Shown here in pieces: positions 42,307-50,500 of a stretch of DNA of 64,000 nucleotides (position 1 is its first letter; each line of letters begins with the position of its first letter). The notes below the pieces were generated by a model. That model saw nothing but the letters and a program-made list of their open reading frames with translations, was not told the origin of the DNA and searched no databases. The DNA comes from Symbiodinium natans (lineage: Eukaryota > Sar > Dinophyceae > Suessiales > Symbiodiniaceae), in assembly GCA_905221605.1 (NCBI GenBank), contig CAJNDS010001447.1, forward strand, positions 690,216 to 754,215, in the 5' to 3' direction. A program made the position numbers and the translations under genes.

Positions 42307-42898
42307 ACGACCACGCTTCTGAGCAACACGAAAGAGGCCAAACTGCACAATCGGTGGATTCGGTTGTCTATGGAGGCAGAGGCCTTGTCACTTGGTGAGC
42401 AACCCGCTTTTACGGCCACCGAACGTTTGCGAAAAGTTTCGGGGGGGGGAGGGGGCCCGAAATGTGGGGGGGCACCTCTGCTGCTGAGTCGAAAAGCGCT
42501 TGTCTAAGTCTAAGGCTCTCACTCTCCGAGTACCGGCGTTCGCCTTCCAAGAGAGGGACCAGATCTACTTCTGAAATCAAGGAGCCAGAGTCTGCACATC
42601 GCACGCGCTTGCTTCATCCTCTTGGCAGAGTCCGGGTGGTTTGGGATATTTGTGGTCTTTTGCTGCTTATGGCTGATACCTTCCTTTTGCCCCTCTCCTT
42701 GGCCTTTGAGTTGAGCTCGGGTACTCAAGACACTGGCAGTTTCTTACTGCTCTTGAACTACCTTGGTGGCATGGTCTTCTGGACGGTGGACCTCTTCATG
42801 AATTTGAACACTGCCTTCTATGAGAGGGGCGCCTTGGTTTTCGATCGCGTGGCCATCTTGAAGCATTACTTGAAGACGTGGCTGCCGGGCTGCAGTGA
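42307..42898 (+). CDS. Ion channel, N-terminal exons (S1-S2 region)
   Basis: Exon 42307-42394 follows a TTTGTCACGCAG acceptor, encodes TTTLLSNTKEAKLHNRWIRL and ends TTG|GTGAGC. A second exon, about 42582-42898, carries LLHPLGRVRVVWDICGLLLL (S1), FWTVDLFMNLNTAFYERGAL (S2) and VFDRVAILKHYLKTWLPGC, the usual run-in of dinoflagellate KCNH/CNG-like channels. It ends at a GA|GTAAGT donor (or A|GTGAGT four bases earlier). The next exon resumes at about 52811 with S3 in a compatible phase, beyond a 9.8-kb retrotransposon. A C/G homopolymer-rich intron (42430-42470) separates the first two exons. Confidence 0.7.
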
Positions 42899-42966
42899 GT
42901 AAGTTCGCATGAGTTGTAGAACATCTAGCGGCCAACTGCATGCACAGGAGAACCAGGGGAAGAAGT

Positions 42967-42971
42967 TCTTT
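42967..42971. repeat. Target-site duplication TCTTT, left
   Basis: TCTTT directly before the 5' LTR. It matches TCTTT at 52764-52768 directly after the 3' LTR, the 5-bp duplication expected from copia integrase. Confidence 0.9.
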
Positions 42972-43150
42972 TGTTAAACATCTACGCAGTATAGGAAGCT
43001 GTGCACCAGGTGCATGTGGAATGCACACCAGAGCCTCGGAACGTCTTGTCGACGACAGGCTCGAACAAGGACACACACCGCAGCGAACCCAGGAAAAGTG
43101 CGGAGTGTCCCAGCTTTTCAGTTAGCTTTAGATTGACCCTATCTTTGACA
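42972..43150 (+). repeat. 5' LTR (179 bp)
   Basis: TGTTAAACATCTACGCAGTA ... TATCTTTGACA, identical to the 3' LTR. Short for copia. It carries promoter and polyadenylation signals by family knowledge; none is recognisable by eye. Confidence 0.95.
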
Positions 43151-43165
43151 TGGTAGCGGAGCTGC
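43151..43165 (+). promoter_or_regulatory. Primer-binding site
   Basis: TGGTAGCGGAGCTGC starts at the base after the LTR. TGGTAGC(A/G)GAG resembles the complement of a eukaryotic initiator-Met tRNA 3' end, the usual copia primer. The tRNA of this species was not available. Confidence 0.6.
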
Positions 43166-43188
43166 CGTTCCAGGAACCAGAGGCAGCG

Positions 43189-43710
43189 ATGATGCTACAC
43201 ATAGCAGGAGTAGGAATCGTCCTCATAGCCATGATGGCTTCTCTCGTCTGTGGGATGATGCAAATGTGGAAACAGGAAAAGAACGTCGAAGTCCGAGAGT
43301 TCTTCGAGTACCTCCCCACAGTCCGGATAGCAACAAGAGCAGGAAGAAGGTACCACAAACCAGGTTGTGCTCACATCAGGAACCTGACGGTTGCTGGTGG
43401 AAGAGTGAGGGACTTTGCCCCTTGCTTCAATTGCTTCCCTGAACGATACACGATTCAGGAAGTGAAGACGAGGAACATGAGATGCTACGGAATGGCAGCA
43501 GGCATAGTGCTGCTGGTTGGTTTTGCCCTGGGGAGCCTCGCCACTTTGTGCGGGATGAGCATGACTCCAGGAAGATATGGCTTCGAAGAGAATCCGTGGC
43601 AGGCCCTTGGACCCGGAAGAGCCAAGGATGAACTTGCCCTTGGAGATGACAGATCCTCCAAGGAAGAAAGACGTGGCATTCTCAGAAGAACTACGACAAG
43701 TACTCCGTGA
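43189..43710 (+). CDS. Retrotransposon ORF1: two-TM protein with HxxxC...PCxxC motif
   Basis: Open from 43150 (that ATG straddles the LTR/PBS junction); the likely start is ATG 43189 (MMLHIAGVG). A first hydrophobic helix (IAGVGIVLIAMMASLVCGMM) is followed by a loop with RRYHKPGCAHIRNL and APCFNCFP, then a second helix (GMAAGIVLLVGFALGSLATL) and a charged tail. The YHxPxC...PCxxCxP spacing resembles small Ada-type metal-binding modules. Position before gag is unusual for copia. The stop at 43708-43710 overlaps the next frame by 4 nt (GTGA). Function unknown; it may be a membrane-targeted gag extension. Confidence 0.6.
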   Translation: MMLHIAGVGIVLIAMMASLVCGMMQMWKQEKNVEVREFFEYLPTVRIATRAGRRYHKPGCAHIRNLTVAGGRVRDFAPCFNCFPERYTIQEVKTRNMRCYGMAAGIVLLVGFALGSLATLCGMSMTPGRYGFEENPWQALGPGRAKDELALGDDRSSKEERRGILRRTTTSTP

Positions 43711-43721
43711 ACCAGGACTTC

Positions 43722-44408
43722 ATGAATGCCTACACGATTAGGAGCATCGACATGTACATGAGTGAAGAAGATGAGAGCCTTGAGTCCGGCTACGCTCCTA
43801 GGTACCTAGTAGATAAGAAGCTAGAAGAAGGAAAGTTTCACAATGTAGAAAAGATCCCTTTCAAGGAACAGTTCGAACAGCTAGAAAAGAAGTTTCACGA
43901 CGTCGTGCACAGCTTAGTGTTTGAAGGAATTCATCTCGTAGTTTTCGCAGGAACACCTCTAGGAATGATTACTTGGATCATCCTATCGTACTTCTCACGA
44001 TTGTTCTTTACAGCAGTACAGAAAAGAACGAAGAGAGCGAAAGAGCCCAAAAGGAAAAGCATGAGGAGAAGAGCAGAAGTGAGGAGACAGCACAAGACAA
44101 TGTTTCTTGTTGTGCTTGTGTATAGCAACTTGGAAGCAGCCAAAGGAATGGAAGATGCACTACAGAGACTTGCAGAAATCAACCAGCAAACGCTTCAAGG
44201 AATACAAACCTTAGCAGAAGAGATGAGGAGCAGTGCAGCAGCCGGCACAGCCCGTCACAGCAAGCTTCAGCAATACACTGCAGGCAATTCAGCAGCAGAG
44301 TGCAGAGGCACAGCACACTTTGCTTCAAGCACAGGAAACAGCAGTGACAACTTTCGAGGAGATCGGAAGCAGCCTAGAGAGAGCAGTGAAGGGAAGAAAG
44401 CCAGGTGA
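43722..44408 (+). CDS. Retrotransposon ORF2: membrane-helix and coiled-coil protein
   Basis: The frame is open from a GTG at 43707; the first ATG is 43722. An acidic start (MYMSEEDESLESGYAPRYLV) precedes a hydrophobic segment (IHLVVFAGTPLGMITWIILS) and a very basic stretch (KRTKRAKEPKRKSMRRRAEV). After a second short hydrophobic run the heptad-like GMEDALQRLAEINQQTLQGI begins. The coherent coil continues in a different frame from 44233, so the last 55 codons here are probably an out-of-frame tail. It is -1 relative to ORF1. Confidence 0.55.
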   Translation: MNAYTIRSIDMYMSEEDESLESGYAPRYLVDKKLEEGKFHNVEKIPFKEQFEQLEKKFHDVVHSLVFEGIHLVVFAGTPLGMITWIILSYFSRLFFTAVQKRTKRAKEPKRKSMRRRAEVRRQHKTMFLVVLVYSNLEAAKGMEDALQRLAEINQQTLQGIQTLAEEMRSSAAAGTARHSKLQQYTAGNSAAECRGTAHFASSTGNSSDNFRGDRKQPRESSEGKKAR

Positions 44409-44868
44409 CGTTGAGCTTCACAAACTCATCAAGCCTCCAGAAGTATTTTCTCCAGGAACTTGGCAAGAAGAGAAGAATGGTTTCATGGAGTTCAAGCAAC
44501 GACTTCGAGTCTGGCTTGGCGCTATGGATGAAGATCTTGTGGAAACCATGGACCTCGTGGAGAACGACCTAAGGAAGAATGAAGTGCTGGACATGAAAGA
44601 TATGACTGATGAGGCCAAAACGCAAAGCAGGAAGTTGTATAGCATTTTAGCGTCTTACACCAAAGGCAGACCGTATCGTGTGGTTCGCCATACGACAGAA
44701 GAGAACGGTATGGAAGCCTATAGGATGCTGTTGTTAGAATACCAGCCTGTGAATAGAGCAAGATCGCTGGAACTTTTCCACAACATCATGAATTTCCGTT
44801 TTGCCAAGGACAAAGGCATTCGCTTACGCAGTCCCAAGGAACACCCTATAGGACCACTACTGACCTAA
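44233..44868 (+). CDS. Copia gag (capsid part)
   Basis: Opens with a Gln-rich coil (LQAIQQQSAEAQHTLLQAQE), then HKLIKPPEVFSPGTWQEEKN and FMEFKQRLRVWLGAMDEDLV, the run-in and helical core of dinoflagellate copia Gag. Near 44820 the frame leaves the expected path (RFAKDKGI then an unrelated tail and TAA), and the capsid is shorter than usual before the zinc knuckle. This suggests an internal deletion plus frameshift. It overlaps ORF2 by 176 nt. Confidence 0.7.
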   Translation: MQQPAQPVTASFSNTLQAIQQQSAEAQHTLLQAQETAVTTFEEIGSSLERAVKGRKPGDVELHKLIKPPEVFSPGTWQEEKNGFMEFKQRLRVWLGAMDEDLVETMDLVENDLRKNEVLDMKDMTDEAKTQSRKLYSILASYTKGRPYRVVRHTTEENGMEAYRMLLLEYQPVNRARSLELFHNIMNFRFAKDKGIRLRSPKEHPIGPLLT

Positions 44869-44903
44869 TCGACAAGGGAGAAGATCATCAGGGTGTTGCA
44901 GCC

Positions 44904-45626
44904 ATGGATGTGTCTCAGGCTTGGAAAGGCAAAGGTAGAGATTGGTACGGGTACAAAGGTAAAGGAAAGAAAGGTGGTAAGGATTCAGGCAAGGATTCAG
45001 GCAAAGGTGGTTTTAAAGGTCGAGGCAAAGGAAAAGGTAGAGGCAAAGGCAGAGGTGGAAACTGGAAAGGCCGAGGTAGAGGCTTTAGAGGTTTCAAAGG
45101 CAGAGGAAAAGGCTACAAAGGGTTCAAAGGTAGCTACAAAGGTAAAGGCAAAGGAAAGGCCCAAGCTACAGGAGTTTGTCATTACTGCCAGAAGTATGGA
45201 CACTTTGAGGCCCAGTGTAGGAAGAAACAGAGAGACATGGGGTACACGGCTAGGAATGTAGAAATGCAGGAAACTCAGAGTGAAGCCCCAAGTAGAGGAA
45301 CAGCCTCAACCCAAGCTCCAACATCGAGAACAGCGACAACATCAGCCAGTTCATCAGGTCAAGGAACCCAGAAGCCGATCATCAGGATGGTAACAATGCA
45401 CCACATCGGTGATCCACCGACCAGCTTTCCTGAGGAGTTCGAGCTGAGTGAAGACTCTGAGGAACTTGAAATTGATTACTTCGGGAGAGTTTTGATGGTT
45501 TCGGCTAGTTCAGGAATGTCAGAGCAGGAATTTCAGATTGGAAGTGAGAGTGATGAAGAGAGTGAAGACATAGAGAAGGACCCCTTGTACTGTTGGTACC
45601 ACCTCAGAACCAGAGAACTTTGTTAG
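44904..45626 (+). CDS. Copia nucleocapsid: Gly/Lys-rich tract and CCHC zinc knuckle
   Basis: ATG 44904 begins MDVSQAWKGKGRDWYGYKGK; the frame extends upstream to about 44821. About 80 residues of GKG/FKG/GRG repeats are followed by CHYCQKYGHFEAQC, a canonical CX2CX4HX4C RNA-binding knuckle (about residues 92-105). A Ser/Thr/acidic linker follows. TAG lies at 45624-45626. The protease frame (+1) takes over here through an overlap (EPENFVRTV). Confidence 0.8.
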   Translation: MDVSQAWKGKGRDWYGYKGKGKKGGKDSGKDSGKGGFKGRGKGKGRGKGRGGNWKGRGRGFRGFKGRGKGYKGFKGSYKGKGKGKAQATGVCHYCQKYGHFEAQCRKKQRDMGYTARNVEMQETQSEAPSRGTASTQAPTSRTATTSASSSGQGTQKPIIRMVTMHHIGDPPTSFPEEFELSEDSEELEIDYFGRVLMVSASSGMSEQEFQIGSESDEESEDIEKDPLYCWYHLRTRELC

Positions 45627-45630
45627 GACA

Positions 45631-47529
45631 GTGAGAGAGAGCCCAGGTGCAAAGGAAATTGAGGTTGTGCTTGACTCAGGCGCAGATATCTCATTAGCCC
45701 CTATGTGGATGCGAAATTTCGGTAGGAAGGTCCCGGACCGACGCAGGATTGAACTCCGAGACGCTCAAGGAACTAGGATAAAGGTACAGGACCAGCGGGT
45801 TATTGAGGTTGAGTTTGAGGATGTTGGTGGAAACTGTGTGAAGGTTGAGGAAGTCTTCTTGATTTCATCAGTTGTTCACCCTCTCTTAGCTGTAGGAAAA
45901 TTGTTGAAGAAAGGTTGGGAATTTCGGAACGGTAGTGAGACAGGAACTTTCTTGGTTGAAGGAAACACTTCCATAGCAGTAGCGTACAACAACAATTCCC
46001 TCACCGCTAAAGCTTTTGTCAGGACAGTCTCAACATCCCAAACAACAGGAGTCCCTACGCCAATCTATCTCTGTGAAACGCTTAGGAACCTCGTAGCTGA
46101 AGGTCGAATTGGATGGACAAGTGTGACCGAGCCCTATGTAGTCCACTACAGCCCAAAGAGCTCAGAGCATGTTGACCCAGCTATGATGTATCCTCAAGGA
46201 AAACATCCTTTCAGAGCTGTTTTGGTTAGAGACACCGAAGGCTGGCAGCTCTTGCACTACAACGAAAGGTATGAAGAGCTAGAAGAACCTTTTGGCCACA
46301 TCTATGATGAGAGCCAGAACTTTGAGGTATTGACCTTGATCTCGTCCAAGGCATTTCCTCCTTACCTCATAGGAACACCCAAGAAAGAGGAAGACAGACG
46401 TACATTTGAAGAGTACACTGATGACAAGTGGTCTCTTAGCAAGGATGGAACTGAACTGATCAGGTACCACCACACGCCCAGGAAGACACGTTTTCATCCG
46501 CTCGACTTGAAGGACATTCCCGTAGAGCGTGAGAACCTCCAGAACGATAGATCCACCTACGGAGAGGACCCAGTGAACCATGAGTTCTTTGAGGACAAGA
46601 TGCCATGGATTGCAGATGAGTATGACGAGTTCTCATCACCTTTCGGAGTGAGATCATGGACAGGACAGTCTAAGTTCAGGTTGGTCTACCCAGTAGATGG
46701 TTCAAAGGCCCAACAACAGGAACAAAGGCTCAAAACAGTCCCGGAGAATGAAAGCATGGAGATTGACGAACAGGAACCACAGGCCCCTGCACACAGGTAT
46801 GAACTTCATGGAGAACTTACGTTCATTTATGATGGTCATGAGTACAACCAGCAGAACAGCCTGAAGATCCTCAAGGAATTGTGTACAGAACTTGGAGTGT
46901 CTAAGAATGGCTCAAAACAGGACCTCCTTAGAAGGCTCAGTAGGAAGATCATGGAAGATGAGAGACGGTTAGGACTCAACACTGCTCAGAAGAAGTACCA
47001 GGAATATGCCATTCCACAACCGCTCAAGGACCAAGTCATGCCCAAACCTGAAGAAGTTGAGGTACACAATTTGACACATTTACCGTATGCCACTTGGTGT
47101 CCAGTATGCGTTGCGTGCAAAGGAAAAGAGTCGCCACATCCAACTCAAAGCCCTGAGAAGGAACGATCGTCTAGACCCACATTGTGTATGGATTTCTGTT
47201 TTACAGGAACAAGTCATGATGAAGCCCCGACAGCAGTCAGCTTGGTTTGCATTGACTCTTGGAGTAGGAGCATTGCTTGCATTCCAACTGCAACCAAAGG
47301 AAAAGGTTTGATTGAGCACATTGGCGAAGGCGTTACGTACATGAGCACTCAACTTCAGTACCAGACTATCAATTTGAAGGCAGACAATGAAGGAACCATG
47401 AAGAAGCTCAAGCAGATCATCCTGAAACAAAGGTCAGCTCTAGGACTAGGAACAACCCTTCAAGATGCAGTTTCAGGCCAGAAGGAAACAAAAAGGCATG
47501 GCAGAGCGTGCAATTCAAACTGTGCGTAG
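45631..47529 (+). CDS. Copia protease and N-terminal integrase
   Basis: Opens (GTG, or read on from upstream) with IEVVLDSGADISLAPMWM; DSGAD is the aspartic-protease site. A long spacer leads to a SAP-like helix pair (LKILKELCTELGVSKNGSKQ), then the pre-integrase zinc motif HNLTHLPYATWCPVCVACKG. The integrase core shows LCMDFCF (first Asp) and LKADNE (second Asp). The catalytic Glu lies in the next frame because of a 1-nt shift in the AAAAA run at 47490-47494; after it the correct reading GMAERAIQTVRRQ continues in the 1618-codon frame. Confidence 0.8.
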   Translation: MRESPGAKEIEVVLDSGADISLAPMWMRNFGRKVPDRRRIELRDAQGTRIKVQDQRVIEVEFEDVGGNCVKVEEVFLISSVVHPLLAVGKLLKKGWEFRNGSETGTFLVEGNTSIAVAYNNNSLTAKAFVRTVSTSQTTGVPTPIYLCETLRNLVAEGRIGWTSVTEPYVVHYSPKSSEHVDPAMMYPQGKHPFRAVLVRDTEGWQLLHYNERYEELEEPFGHIYDESQNFEVLTLISSKAFPPYLIGTPKKEEDRRTFEEYTDDKWSLSKDGTELIRYHHTPRKTRFHPLDLKDIPVERENLQNDRSTYGEDPVNHEFFEDKMPWIADEYDEFSSPFGVRSWTGQSKFRLVYPVDGSKAQQQEQRLKTVPENESMEIDEQEPQAPAHRYELHGELTFIYDGHEYNQQNSLKILKELCTELGVSKNGSKQDLLRRLSRKIMEDERRLGLNTAQKKYQEYAIPQPLKDQVMPKPEEVEVHNLTHLPYATWCPVCVACKGKESPHPTQSPEKERSSRPTLCMDFCFTGTSHDEAPTAVSLVCIDSWSRSIACIPTATKGKGLIEHIGEGVTYMSTQLQYQTINLKADNEGTMKKLKQIILKQRSALGLGTTLQDAVSGQKETKRHGRACNSNCA

Positions 47530-50500
47530 GCAAGCCCTCACGTTGATTCAAGGTTTGCAGGAACAGGCAAAGGTGTTGATAGCACATACTCACCCCTTGT
47601 TCAGTTGGGCATTCAGGCATGCAGCTTGGATTCTGAATAGGTACCACAGACACAGTGCTACTGGTGTGACACCTTATGAGTTTGTTGCAGGAAGACCTTA
47701 TGAAGGAACACTTTGCCAGTTTGGTGAGAGTTTGATGGTCTTGGCGAACAGGACTGGCGTCAATGTCAAGAAAGGTGACCCTCAATGGCTGAGAGGAGTT
47801 TTCTTAGGAAAGACTGACAACAACCTCTTCATTACGTGGCACATGGATGGCATCAAGACCAGTAGATCTGTGAAGAGATGCCCCCATCATTTTGACCTGG
47901 AAGCACTAACTAGTGTAGGAATCCACACTTGGGAAGTGAAGCACACGACGCTCACAACTCGCGTAGTTCCTAGGAAGAACCTACCAGGCCCCTCAGGAAC
48001 ACCAGCGCCTGTGACAGTGGTGGAGCCTCTAGGAGATCAACATGGCATTGGAGCCATTACTCCTGGAATACAGACACCTGTCATCGCAGGCGGGGCGAGT
48101 ACACCAAAACCGTTAGGAACAGTCACCCCAAGAAACACGAACCTTCATGCAATGGCAAAGAAGGCAAAGGAACAAGAACAACTGCAAGCAGAACCTGCAG
48201 CGCCTGAGTGGATAGACCCAGGACCTGATGAGGCAGGCAGTGATGCAACGCCTACAAGTCAGCTAAGTCATCTGCAAAACAGAGGACCAGAATCTGATGA
48301 AGCAGGTAGTGACAGCATGAGCACTGATCAAGAGGTCATGCAAGAGAGCCAAGGGAGTGAACTTTTGTTGCCAAGAGCACCGTCAGCAGTCAGGAAGCAT
48401 GAGTATGAAGACGTAGGAACTTCGTCCAAAATCCCAAGGACCGACGAGTCGCCGAAGAGGAAATTTCCACCGTTTAACGCAGGACGCGTGTTTGAGCACA
48501 GTGACGAACCTCTCCCTGAGCCAGGACTTGACGACATCTGTTGGGAGGACACATACTCAGATATAGGAGATGAAGAAGAAGAAGACGAAGAGGAGAGAGA
48601 GAGAGTTTTCAACGATGAGGACGCAGGACCACCAGAGCTTTCAGATGAAGAGCTCAAGGCCAAGGACAGAGAGGCCATGATCACCGAGATGGAGAGACTT
48701 TCAGGAATGCAGGCACTGGCTAGGAAACCGCTGGAGGAACTTGGTTGGCACAAGAGAGACAATGGAGAGAATGAGAGAGAAGAGATCGAACAGGAACCCA
48801 TAAAATGGCTCACAACCAAATTCGTGTTCGATTGGCGGTTCAGGTCAGGGTCTTGGAAAAGACGGGCTAGGCTAGTGGCTCGTGAATTTAAAGGAACTGA
48901 ACAAAGAAGCGATGTGTTCTCACCAGCCACGTCAGCAAGCCTCACAAGGTTAGTCCCCGCGATTGCTCTTCAGGAAGAGTTTTCAGTCTACAGCATTGAC
49001 GTCAAAGATGCGTTTTTGCAAGTACCCCAAAGGACTAGAACGGCGTGTGAATTCCCGAAGGAATATGTGGAGCTGTTTCAGGACACTGATCCCTCTTGCC
49101 CTCAGGAAGGACTACTCTTGCTCCGAGTGTTGCCAGGACAGAGAGACGCAGCTTTGCTTTGGTCGGATCATTTTAGTGATTCGCTTAAGGAACAAGACTT
49201 TGAGAGAAGTGTAGCTTGTCCAACTTTGTTTCGAGACTCAGGGAAAAGCATTCTTGTGGTTCATGTTGATGACATTCAAGCAGCAGGAAAGAGTCATTAT
49301 GTCGACCCTGTACTAAAGAGCTTAGGACGAGTGTACGAGCTGAAGATTGAAGGACCGTTTCTTACCGCGCAGGAACTTGCTATTGGCGAGTCGCTTCAGA
49401 CGGTGAGATTTCTCAAAAGGAAGTACTCGTATCACAATCATGAACTTCACATTCACAGTGACCCAAAGTATCTGGGAAAACTTCGTGAAGAACTCAAGTT
49501 GACAGGAAAGGCATCAAAGCCGACGCCGTGCACACAGGAGAGCCAGGCAGTAGACAACACAAACCCTCTTGACCAGGAACAAGCAGCTTCGTTTAGGAAG
49601 TGTGTAGGAATCCTCCTATATGTTTGTCAGGACAGGCCGGATCTGCAGTTCGCAGTAAGAGGTTTAGCGTCCAAGATGTCATTGCCAACATTTGCAGCTA
49701 AGAAGCAGTTGATTCATGTTGTGCAGTACATGACAAAGACAGATGGTTACCATTGCACGTATAGGAAAACACCGCGAGGAATGTCAAACCTCAACGAGAG
49801 CATTCGCAACGGAACCTATGACTTTTCCCAAGTCAAACCCAAGGAACATCACTTGTTGGAGGTATACTCCGATTCAGATTGGGCAGGACAGAAAGACAGT
49901 CGTCGCAGCACAAGTTCAGGAACTGTGTTTCTGGATTCTCAACTGATCTATGCATTCTCTAGGACCCAAAGGAGTATTTCTCTGTCTTCTGGAGAGGCAG
50001 AATATTACGCCGCAGCTAGTTCAGCTAGTGACTCTTTGTTGCTCAAGGAAGCGATAGAATTCCTCACCTGTAGGAAGTGCGTAGTGCATTTGCATCTAGA
50101 TTCTCCCGCTGCTCGTGGTATCATTACCAGGCAGGGAGTAGGAAGAGTGAAACATTTGCAGATTAGGACCCTCTTTCTCCAGGACCTCCACAAACAAGGA
50201 ATTCTTAGTGTCCACCCGGTAGGTACCAGGGATAACACTGCTGATATAGGAACTAAGCCGCTTTCAGGAAAACGCATTAAGTTGTTGATGCATTGGCTAG
50301 GCTTCAAGGACGAACAAAACCAACCAGTAGGAATTGAAGAGCTTCAAGAACATCGACAGCAGGAACAAGCTAAGGCCACAGTCAAGAGAATCAAGTCCAA
50401 AGGAAACTTCGCATTTGCAGCTTTGTTGTTCTCTTTGCTTTCAGGAAGTTTGGAAGGTTGCTCAAAGGTTGAAGTAGCTTCAGGAACATGTCTTTTGCAG

